Under the pieces are notes generated by a model. The model saw nothing but the letters and a program-made list of their open reading frames with translations, was not told the origin of the DNA and did no database searches. This document shows positions 7,792-12,972 of a stretch of DNA of 12,972 nucleotides, piece by piece (position 1 is the first letter of the stretch; each line of letters begins with the position of its first letter). The translations under genes were made by a program, and so were the position numbers. This stretch comes from Actinomycetota bacterium (GTDB lineage: Bacteria > Actinomycetota > Thermoleophilia > Solirubrobacterales > Solirubrobacteraceae): contig SYBY01000039.1 of NCBI GenBank assembly GCA_005788585.1, positions 1 to 12,972 on the forward strand, read 5' to 3'.

Positions 7792-8775
7792 CTACGGCTC
7801 GAGGACGACCTTGCCCACAGCCTGGCGCGCGTCGATGACCTTCAGCGCGTCGGCGGCATCCTCGAGCGCGAAGCGCGGCCCAACGATTGGACGCACGTGG
7901 CCGGAGGCGATGAGCTGGTCGATCGCGTCACCGGCCTCGGCGGCGTACGCCGGGTTCGCCAGGAGGTACTCGCCCCAGCCGGCACCGATGACCTCGGTGT
8001 TCTTCAGCAGCAGCCGGTTGACCTTGACCTCGGGGATCGACCCGCCCGTGAAGCCGACGACCACGACGCGACCGGTCCGAGCGAGCGAGCGCAGGCTGTC
8101 GGTGAACCGATCGCCGCCGACCGGGTCGATGACGAGATCCACCCCGCCGCCCGACAGCGCGACCGCGTCGTCCTTCCACGCGCCGTCACTGCGCACCACG
8201 TGATCGGCGCCGGCGTCCGTGGCGATCTTCGCCTTCTCGTCGGAGGAGACGACGGCGATCGTCGTGGCGCCCAGGCCCTTCGCGACCTGGATCGTCGCGG
8301 TGCCCACGCCCCCCGCCGCCCCGTGGATGAGCACCGTCTCACCGGCGCGCAGGCGCCCGCGGGTGACGAGCGCGAAGTACGCCGTGTGGTAGTTGAGGAC
8401 GAGTCCCGCGCCCTGGGCGAAGTCGAGCGCGTCGGGGAGCGCGAACGTGTAGTTCACGGGCGCGACGGCCTGCTCGGCGAACCCGCCGAGGAAGCAGAAG
8501 GCGGCCACGCGATCGCCCGGCTGCAGCGACGTGTCGCCCGCGACGGCGCGCACGGTGCCTGCCACCTCGCTGCCTGGGACGAACGGCAGCTCCGGCTTCA
8601 TCTGGTACTCGCCGCGGGTCTGCAGGACCTCGGGGAACGACACCCCGGCGGCTTCGACGTCGACGACCACGCCGGCACCTGGCGTCATGAAGTGCGACGG
8701 CTCGGGGATCGGGAGGTCCACGAGCTTCAGGGCGGAGTCCGGGCCGGAGTAGTCGACGATCTGGAGGGCGCGCAT
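7792..8775 (-). CDS. Zinc-independent MDR-family NADPH:quinone oxidoreductase
   Basis: This 327-residue medium-chain reductase should transfer hydride from NADPH to a quinone or an alpha,beta-unsaturated carbonyl in the cytoplasm. The N-terminal GroES-like domain contains AAGVSFPEVLQTRGEYQ (42-58) and FVPGSEVAG (65-73), the quinone-reductase form in which GSE replaces the zinc-alcohol-dehydrogenase GHE; no structural four-Cys lobe is present. The nucleotide-binding domain has HGAAGGVGTATIQVAKGLGA (151-170), then VVSSDEK (175-181) and DLVIDPVGG (213-221). The protein ends GKVVLEP, standard for the family, and length is normal. The ATG at 8775 is chosen because it precedes MRALQ at the usual domain start; the reading frame stays open far upstream, but that part is only the reverse complement of the divergent gene. 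A TACTTT hexamer 8 nt upstream suggests a near-leaderless transcript. It probably heads an operon with the secreted hydrolase. The physiological substrate is unknown. Confidence 0.95.
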   Translation of the reverse strand: MRALQIVDYSGPDSALKLVDLPIPEPSHFMTPGAGVVVDVEAAGVSFPEVLQTRGEYQMKPELPFVPGSEVAGTVRAVAGDTSLQPGDRVAAFCFLGGFAEQAVAPVNYTFALPDALDFAQGAGLVLNYHTAYFALVTRGRLRAGETVLIHGAAGGVGTATIQVAKGLGATTIAVVSSDEKAKIATDAGADHVVRSDGAWKDDAVALSGGGVDLVIDPVGGDRFTDSLRSLARTGRVVVVGFTGGSIPEVKVNRLLLKNTEVIGAGWGEYLLANPAYAAEAGDAIDQLIASGHVRPIVGPRFALEDAADALKVIDARQAVGKVVLEP

Positions 8776-8783
8776 GACCCAGG

Positions 8784-8789
8784 AAAGTA
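8784..8789 (-). promoter_or_regulatory. Candidate -10 hexamer (TACTTT) for the quinone oxidoreductase gene
   Basis: On the minus strand TACTTT matches TANNNT and ends 8 nt before the ATG at 8775, with no Shine-Dalgarno between. This would give a transcript with little or no 5' leader. No clear -35 is seen. It lies in the 69-bp divergent spacer shared with the gene starting at 8845. Confidence 0.4.
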
Positions 8790-8831
8790 CGCGTCCTGTC
8801 CACCGTTGGTCTCGGTAGGCCGCAGCAGGAG

Positions 8832-8837
8832 TAGGTT
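8832..8837 (+). promoter_or_regulatory. Candidate -10 hexamer (TAGGTT) for the secreted protein gene
   Basis: TAGGTT matches TANNNT and ends 7 nt before the ATG at 8845, the spacing expected for a leaderless mRNA. An AGGAG at 8827-8831 is 13 nt from the ATG, too far to be a good ribosome site. A TTGGTC at 8806-8811 is 20 bp upstream of the hexamer, a poor distance for a -35. Confidence 0.4.
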
Positions 8838-8844
8838 GGACGCC

Positions 8845-10665
8845 ATGCTCCGCGCTCCGGCCGTCCTGGTCGCCCTCGCCCTCCTGGCCGCCGCTCCAGG
8901 GGCCGCCGACGGGGCGACGGCCAAGAAGCCGCGCTGCAAGAAGGGCCAGGTGGCGTGGAAGCTCGAGGGACGCACCCGCTGCGTGAAGGCCGTGAAGGTC
9001 ACGCTCCCGCGCAAGCCGGCGCGACGTTCGCAGCTCGCGGTCACCCGGCTCCTGGAGGGGGCGACGGCGTCGAAGCCGAAGCTGCCCGCCACGGAGCTGA
9101 CGCCCGCCATGCGCGCGCTGCTGCGCCGCCCGTCGGTCGTCGCGGCCGCCGTGCAGGCCGAGGCGCTCGCGCGCACGCGCGCCACCGCGTCGCGGGTGAC
9201 ACCCCGTGCGTCGCAGACCCTGACGGGCCCGTCCTTCTCCGAGACCGCTGGCTCGGCCACCATGACCGGCACCACGAGCGCCACGCTGAGCGACACCGGC
9301 CGGGTGGCCATCGAGCTGGGGCTGCGACTCGCGCAGGGCGGCGCATCCACCGAGATGAAGGTCGGCGTGGAGCTCAGCCCGGACGCGAGCATCACGAACC
9401 TGTGCCCGGACGAGACCGGCAGGGTGGTGGTCGAGCGGACCACCGGCGGCAGCCTGACGACGCTGGTGCGCAAGGGCGGCAACGTCGAGAGCGCCGAGAC
9501 CGTGCGCGCGCGGACGACGACGCGGTCCGTCGGCCAGGTCGGCTCCGACGGCCGGCTGGACACCGTCACCTCCAGCGCGACGACGACCACCACGATCGCG
9601 CGCCGCGGGCTGCAGATCGCGATCACGACCCGTGAGTCGGTCGCCGGCCCGCACGGAGCCCCCGGGAAGTCGACGGGCACCCCGTCGGTCTCCGCGACGG
9701 TCAAGGGCGACGGGCTCTCGGGCGCCGAAGCGCGGGCGATCGAAACGAACCTCGCCACGAAGGCCGCGGCGGACGCCACCGACGCGAAGATCGAGAAGGG
9801 CATGAGCGACATCGGCCGCAACCAGCTCAACGAGGCGTCGAAGAACTGGGAGTCGCTGGAGAACAACGGCAGCAACGCGTGCCTGAAGGTCACCTGGACC
9901 CCCGGCCCCGGCACCGTGCTGAAGACCGGGCAGAGCAAGACCGTGAAAGGGCGGGCCGTTGCACGCAACGGCGGGAAGTCCGTGGCGGCGACGTGGACCG
10001 TCGTCTCGGTCGACCCCGGCAGGTTCACCGGTGGCGGTGCGGCGGGACCCGGCGGCCAGACGTTCACAGCGACTGGCGGCAAGCGCAGCGCGACGGGCGA
10101 CACGGTCGTCGCCAGCGTCGTGGTCGCGTCCGTCGCAGGCCGCGTGCGCGAGCCGTGGGTCGCGAAGGACCAGCCGTCGTTCGCGTTCGAGCTCGACGAT
10201 CGCCCCACGGGCGAGTTCGCCACGCACAGCGCCACCGGCTGGCTCAACACCAAGACGACGCTCAAGCTCGTGCCGGACAGCAGCCCCGCCCGCTTCGAAT
10301 CGGGTCCGGTCACCCTGTCCTGGCAGCAGGTGACGGCGACGTCGAAGATCCCGCCGTGCACCTACCACTCGCCTCTGGGCGGCGGCACGATGAGCGTCAC
10401 CGCGGTGCAGACCGGAGAGCAGCTCACGGTCACCATGGACTTCACCAAGGACAGCAGCGTGTCGTGGACGGTCAGCTGCCCGAGCGACGACGGGCCTCCG
10501 GCCGAGGTGGCTGGTCAGGCAGGGGTCAGCGTCCTGGCGATGCGCCCGCTGACGTTCACGGTGCCCATGGCCGGCGGCGTGCAGCCGATAGCCGGCGAGG
10601 TGCTCCTCGGCAGCGACGGCTTCCGGTCGAACGGCACGGTCACGGTCACGCCGGTGGGAGGCTGA
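8845..10665 (+). CDS. Secreted beta-rich protein of unknown function with Lys/Cys N-terminal motif
   Basis: I do not recognise a named family for this 606-residue protein. It has a signal peptide (hydrophobic core about 5-18, probable cleavage near ADGA at 21-24). The mature N-terminus carries a basic two-Cys knot, KKPRCKKGQVAWKLEGRTRC, with Cys31 and Cys46, a style common in exported proteins of deep-branching actinobacteria. The rest is Thr/Ser/Gly-rich alternating beta sequence with one predicted helical stretch (about 290-340). Six cysteines in total (31, 46, 187, 346, 505, 545) suggest up to three disulfides; 505 and 545 flank one C-terminal beta region. There is no transmembrane anchor, sortase motif or catalytic motif, so a cell-surface or extracellular binding/structural role is only a guess. 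The ATG is chosen because it precisely precedes the signal peptide; the same frame is open for kilobases upstream, but only as antisense of other genes. It is divergent from the oxidoreductase, and the LLM gene follows closely. Confidence 0.88.
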   Translation: MLRAPAVLVALALLAAAPGAADGATAKKPRCKKGQVAWKLEGRTRCVKAVKVTLPRKPARRSQLAVTRLLEGATASKPKLPATELTPAMRALLRRPSVVAAAVQAEALARTRATASRVTPRASQTLTGPSFSETAGSATMTGTTSATLSDTGRVAIELGLRLAQGGASTEMKVGVELSPDASITNLCPDETGRVVVERTTGGSLTTLVRKGGNVESAETVRARTTTRSVGQVGSDGRLDTVTSSATTTTTIARRGLQIAITTRESVAGPHGAPGKSTGTPSVSATVKGDGLSGAEARAIETNLATKAAADATDAKIEKGMSDIGRNQLNEASKNWESLENNGSNACLKVTWTPGPGTVLKTGQSKTVKGRAVARNGGKSVAATWTVVSVDPGRFTGGGAAGPGGQTFTATGGKRSATGDTVVASVVVASVAGRVREPWVAKDQPSFAFELDDRPTGEFATHSATGWLNTKTTLKLVPDSSPARFESGPVTLSWQQVTATSKIPPCTYHSPLGGGTMSVTAVQTGEQLTVTMDFTKDSSVSWTVSCPSDDGPPAEVAGQAGVSVLAMRPLTFTVPMAGGVQPIAGEVLLGSDGFRSNGTVTVTPVGG

Positions 10666-10682
10666 TCGCCCTGAGGTGCGAC

Positions 10683-11657
10683 GTGGTGCTGCGCGGTGCG
10701 GCGATCACCGCGGTCGGTGCGCAGGCCGCGCACGCCGAGGCCCTCGGCTTCGACGGGATCGGCGTGACCGAGACCAACGGCAATCCGTTCCTCGCCGCGG
10801 CGCAGGCGGCTCAGACCACGGAACGCGCGCGGATCGCGACCGCCATCGCGCTCGCGTTCCCGCGCACGCCGATGGACGTCGCCTACACGGCGTGGGACCT
10901 CCAGGCGCTGTCGGGCGGCCGCTTCGCACTGGGGCTCGGGACCCAGGTGCGGGCGCACGTCGAGCGCCGGTATGGCGCGGTGTGGTCGCGGCCGGCGGCG
11001 CGGATGCGCGAGTACATCCTCGCGCTGCACGCGATCTGGGACGCGTGGGAGACGGGCGGCCCGCTCGCCTTCGAGGGGGAGATCTACCGCCACACGCTCA
11101 TGCCGCCGAACTTCCGCCCTTTGCCGGCGGCGCACCCTCGCCCGCCGGTCCTGCTGGCGGCGGTGCGCGAGCGGATGACGGAGGTCGCCGGAGAAGTCGC
11201 CGACGGCCTGCTCGGCCACGCCTTCTGCACCGCCGACGTCCTGCGGGACGTCACGCTCCCGGCGCTCGAACGTGGACTCGAGCGCGGCGGACGGGCACGC
11301 ACCGACGTCGAGGTCACCGCGTCGGTCTTCGTCGCAGGCGACGACGAGGCGTGGGAGGCCAACCGGCGGCGCGTCGCGTTCTACGGCTCGACCCCCGGGT
11401 ACCGCCACGTGCTCGACCACCACGGGCTCGGGGAGCTGTTCGAAGCCCTTCACGCGCGCTCGCGCGCGGGCGCGTGGGACGAACTGCCGGGGTTGATCGA
11501 CGACGACGTCCTCGCGCTGTTCTGCGTCCGCGGTGACGAACCCGGCGCGATCGCCGCCGAGGTCACGGCGCGGGTCGGCGGCCTGGCCGACCGCGTGTGC
11601 CTGGTGACGGAGGCCGCGGATCCGTCGGCCGTCGCGCCGATCGCGTCGGCGCGCTGA
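10683..11657 (+). CDS. LLM-class (luciferase-like) F420-dependent oxidoreductase
   Basis: This ~324-residue TIM-barrel enzyme belongs to the luciferase-like monooxygenase superfamily and most resembles the F420-dependent subgroup called TIGR03617/MSMEG_2256-like. Visible family blocks, numbered from this GTG: LGFDGIGVTETNGNPFLAAA (21-40), ERARIATAIALAFPRTPM (47-64), TAWDLQALSGGRFALGLGTQ (69-88), HVERRYGAVWSRPAARMREY (92-111) and GEIYRHTLMPPNF (132-144). It presumably uses reduced F420 or flavin for hydride transfer; the substrate is unknown. GTG at 10683 has GAGG six bases upstream. However, the family's first beta strand (MKxDxxL) aligns with residues translated from 10671 (LRCDVVL), where the codon is CTG preceded by GGGAGG at 10656-10661, so the true start may be that CTG. 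The preceding gene stops only 17 nt upstream, so co-transcription is likely. Superfamily assignment is firm; the start is not. Confidence 0.92.
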   Translation: MVLRGAAITAVGAQAAHAEALGFDGIGVTETNGNPFLAAAQAAQTTERARIATAIALAFPRTPMDVAYTAWDLQALSGGRFALGLGTQVRAHVERRYGAVWSRPAARMREYILALHAIWDAWETGGPLAFEGEIYRHTLMPPNFRPLPAAHPRPPVLLAAVRERMTEVAGEVADGLLGHAFCTADVLRDVTLPALERGLERGGRARTDVEVTASVFVAGDDEAWEANRRRVAFYGSTPGYRHVLDHHGLGELFEALHARSRAGAWDELPGLIDDDVLALFCVRGDEPGAIAAEVTARVGGLADRVCLVTEAADPSAVAPIASAR

Positions 11658-11659
11658 GC

Positions 11660-11672
11660 GGCGGACACCGCC
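11660..11672. terminator. Weak candidate bidirectional hairpin between convergent genes
   Basis: GGCGG-ACA-CCGCC forms a 5-bp GC stem with a 3-base loop in the 26-bp gap between the convergent LLM oxidoreductase and membrane protein genes. There is no T tract on either side, so it is at best a weak or non-canonical terminator. In DNA this GC-rich such a stem can arise by chance. Confidence 0.22.
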
Positions 11673-11683
11673 TCGACGTCGTG

Positions 11684-12388
11684 TCAGAGGTCGATGAGGA
11701 AGTGCGAGACGACGAGCGCGCCGGTGTAGAACGTCGAGACGGCCGCGGCGAGGGCGATCCGCCGTGGCCACACGGCTGAACGTCGAAATGTGGTGGCACC
11801 AGCCGCCACATCTCGACGCTCGGCGCCCGGAACCGCCGCATTTCGACGTTCGGCGTTGTAGGCGACGGCGGCGGCCCAGCCGAGCGCCGCTTCGGCCGGC
11901 AGGACGTAGAGCGCGATGCCCGCCAGCTCGAACGGGTCGCCCGCCGGCTCCCACAGCTCGAGCGTCGGCGCCAGTAGCTCCGAGCCGAAGAAGATGCCGA
12001 ACGCCGCCGCGGCCGCACGGCCGGGCCGGGCGTGCGTGAGCGCGAGCGCGAGGAACAGCGGCGCCACCCACATCCCGCCCATCGCGAGGTGGATGCTGTC
12101 GTCGACCCGCGGACCGCCGATCTCGGGGAAGCGCAGCGTCCCGATGAGGTCGGCGAGGATCCAGTCGGGGACGATCTGGAAGACCGAGACGGGCAGCAGC
12201 AGCGCCCACATGGCAAACCAGTCGTCACGGCCCACGGCGCGCGCCGTGAGCGGCAGCGCGACGTTGAACACGACGACCAGCGCGAGGACGAACCAGCCCT
12301 TGGCTGGCGGGTCGAGCAGCAGCGTCGCGGCGGTGCCGGCGAACAGCCCGGCGAAGACCGCCGCGACGGCGCGGACGTCGCGGGTCAC
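11684..12388 (-). CDS. Integral membrane protein of unknown function with an in-frame palindromic insert
   Basis: This 234-residue protein has about six hydrophobic segments: roughly 7-25, 31-50, 58-75, 100-118, 125-141 with 155-177 following, and 209-230. Conserved-looking soluble or interfacial stretches include GRDDWFAMWALLLPVSVFQI (53-72), VPDWILADLIGTLRFPEIGG (73-92) and DDSIHLAMGGMWVAPLF (96-112); the acidic, His and Trp residues within or next to membrane segments suggest a conserved uncharacterised family rather than a random hydrophobic ORF. No known function is assigned. The GTG start is fixed by a GTGA overlap (12385-12388) with the stop of the upstream metallo-hydrolase, so the two are probably translationally coupled. 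Residues 179-205, between the last two hydrophobic segments, are Arg-rich and come from the repeat element at 11775-11855. Without them the protein would read VAYN directly into AVWPRR. The real product is very likely; helix count is approximate. Confidence 0.85.
   Translation of the reverse strand: MTRDVRAVAAVFAGLFAGTAATLLLDPPAKGWFVLALVVVFNVALPLTARAVGRDDWFAMWALLLPVSVFQIVPDWILADLIGTLRFPEIGGPRVDDSIHLAMGGMWVAPLFLALALTHARPGRAAAAAFGIFFGSELLAPTLELWEPAGDPFELAGIALYVLPAEAALGWAAAVAYNAERRNAAVPGAERRDVAAGATTFRRSAVWPRRIALAAAVSTFYTGALVVSHFLIDL
11775..11855. repeat. 81-bp in-frame palindromic repeat element (three 22-bp motif copies)
   Basis: Three copies of a motif with core GAACGTCGAAATG lie here: copy A at 11775-11796 (plus orientation), copies B at 11803-11824 and C at 11833-11854 (both inverted). 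By hand count A and C agree at 19 of 22 positions, B and C at 19 and A and B at 18. A can pair with B (6-base loop) or with C, so alternative hairpins are possible in DNA or mRNA. B and C are spaced exactly 30 bp and encode AERRNAAVPG and AERRDVAAGA in tandem. The segment is 27 codons long, keeps the host gene in frame, and uses AAT, TTT, ACA, TCA, CGT and CGA codons that are scarce around it. It resembles a REP-like or coding-sequence-invading palindromic element; no transposase is present in the window. Confidence 0.72.
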
Positions 12389-12972
12389 GTGCGCGGCGCG
12401 ATCGTCCCGTAGTTCATGCCGCCGTGGCGGTACGTCGGCTTGATCGGCCACTGCAGCCGCAGGTCGGCCAGCTCGGAGGACGGGATGACCTGGCGCCAGC
12501 GCGGGTCGGCCTTCGCCGGGTCGGCGAGCGTCTTCTCGAGCACCATCGAGTCGTACTGGTCCTGGGGGTCCTCGAGCGTGTTCGCGTTGGGCACGATCTC
12601 GCGGCCGAAGAACCGCGCGTACTTCCGCAGCCCGGGGATCTTCGAGAGCTCGGGCTGCCAGTTGTCCAGCGCGACGCCGTTCTCCGAGCTGACCCACACG
12701 CCGTCGGGCGTGTTGACCACGAGCGAGTGGTTGCCGTCGGTGTGCCCGGGCGTCCACGCGATCGCGACGCCGACGCCCAGCTCGACCGAGCCGTGCAGGC
12801 GGCCGAAGCGCTCGACCTGCGCGTCCTTCAGCCCGTCCGGGACGTACCACGCCCACTGCATCGGGTGGCCGTCCTCCATCGTCGCGATCTCGCTGTCCTG
12901 CGCGAGGACGATCGCGTTGGGGAACAGCGGCGCGCGGGGCGCGGCCTCGCCCGGGATCGGCGCGGTGGTGCC
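12385..12972 (-). CDS. Metallo-beta-lactamase-fold hydrolase, N-terminus beyond the window
   Basis: The C-terminal 195 residues of an MBL-fold metallo-hydrolase are present. The frame is open to the right edge of the window, so the ATG at 12879 is internal: the preceding residues (GTTAPIPGEAAPRAPLFPNA, then IVLAQDSEIAT) continue the fold. The block WTPGHTDGNHSLVV carries the third metal-ligand His of the superfamily; the diagnostic HxHxDH motif should lie just outside the window. After it, DGVWVSSENGVALDNW occupies the place where many relatives have a GD metal-bridging aspartate; here the visible acidic residue is Glu in SSENG, so the metal site may be atypical. The C-terminal tail (about 90 residues, rich in aromatic and charged residues, ending GGMNYGTIAPRT) is extended. 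The substrate is unknown; lactonase-like, thioester or phosphodiester substrates are all possible. Its stop overlaps the start of the membrane protein in GTGA, indicating one transcript. Confidence 0.88.
   Translation of the reverse strand, partial: GTTAPIPGEAAPRAPLFPNAIVLAQDSEIATMEDGHPMQWAWYVPDGLKDAQVERFGRLHGSVELGVGVAIAWTPGHTDGNHSLVVNTPDGVWVSSENGVALDNWQPELSKIPGLRKYARFFGREIVPNANTLEDPQDQYDSMVLEKTLADPAKADPRWRQVIPSSELADLRLQWPIKPTYRHGGMNYGTIAPRT

Noticed and set aside
5647..8844. A very long plus-strand open frame that runs antisense through the hydrolase and oxidoreductase genes into the secreted protein gene
   Set aside because: The upstream part translates to Arg/Ala/Val-rich sequence with no domain, while the minus strand holds clear hydrolase and MDR motifs. 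Only the part from 8845 begins with a signal peptide and is a real gene.
8776..10368. Minus-strand open frames opposite the secreted protein gene, one of them fused in frame to the oxidoreductase
   Set aside because: They are the reverse complement of coding sequence with strong G/C third positions, which leaves few stops. The MDR domain starts cleanly at MRALQ (8775), and nothing recognisable lies upstream.
11729..11737. GAACGTCGA, a possible fourth partial copy of the palindromic motif
   Set aside because: Only nine bases match, it does not extend into the rest of the motif, and it encodes part of a plausible membrane segment (VSTFYTG). A chance match is likely in this sequence composition.
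12389..12856. Extension of the membrane protein frame across the metallo-hydrolase gene
   Set aside because: The segment overlaps the well-supported MBL-fold coding region in another frame and has no domain features. The GTGA overlap gives a natural start.
1..12972. A multi-gene defence, phage, CRISPR or biosynthetic system
   Set aside because: No nuclease, helicase, reverse transcriptase, integrase, toxin-antitoxin, NRPS/PKS or repeat-spacer structure was found. Genes are ordinary metabolism, signalling and envelope functions.

Overview
The window looks like an ordinary chromosomal stretch from a very GC-rich actinobacterium (roughly 70% G+C by eye, with nearly all codons ending in G or C). 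Three things suggest a member of the Thermoleophilia (Solirubrobacter/Conexibacter/Patulibacter-like), but this is an inference from style and not proven: a secreted protein with a mature N-terminus of the Lys-rich CKKG...RC type, an F420-type luciferase-like oxidoreductase, and TANNNT hexamers placed 6-8 nt before start codons with no good Shine-Dalgarno, as expected for leaderless transcripts. I found no rRNA, tRNA, CRISPR, transposase or phage gene. Coding density is close to complete, and no gene-free stretch exceeds about 100 bases.

Layout. (1) 13-2580, minus: a large soluble PAS-PAS-GAF-GGDEF-EAL protein for cyclic di-GMP turnover. (2) 2678-5995, plus: a tight three-gene operon of a six-helix membrane protein, an acyl-ACP thioesterase-like protein (7-nt gap) and a GH15 glucoamylase/trehalase-family enzyme (ATGA overlap). 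It meets the next unit head-on, with stop codons overlapping in 5992-5995. (3) 5992-8775, minus: a probable two-gene operon of a zinc-independent quinone oxidoreductase/MDR enzyme followed by a large secreted alpha/beta-hydrolase. (4) 8845-11657, plus: a secreted beta-rich protein of unknown function, transcribed divergently from the oxidoreductase, then a luciferase-like (LLM, F420-dependent type) oxidoreductase. (5) 11684-12972, minus: a metallo-beta-lactamase-fold hydrolase whose N-terminus lies beyond the right edge, overlapping by GTGA with an integral membrane protein.

The most unusual structure is at 11775-11855, inside the last membrane protein gene. It is an 81-base, in-frame segment built from three copies of a 22-base motif (one in one orientation, two in the other), with A/T-ending codons unlike the surroundings. 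It looks like a palindromic repeat element that has inserted into a coding region and become a 27-residue hydrophilic loop. I found no defence, secondary-metabolite or other multi-gene accessory system. The rest is housekeeping or accessory metabolism with a few local oddities: a missing conserved Asn in the thioesterase, a possible CTG start, and leaderless promoters.
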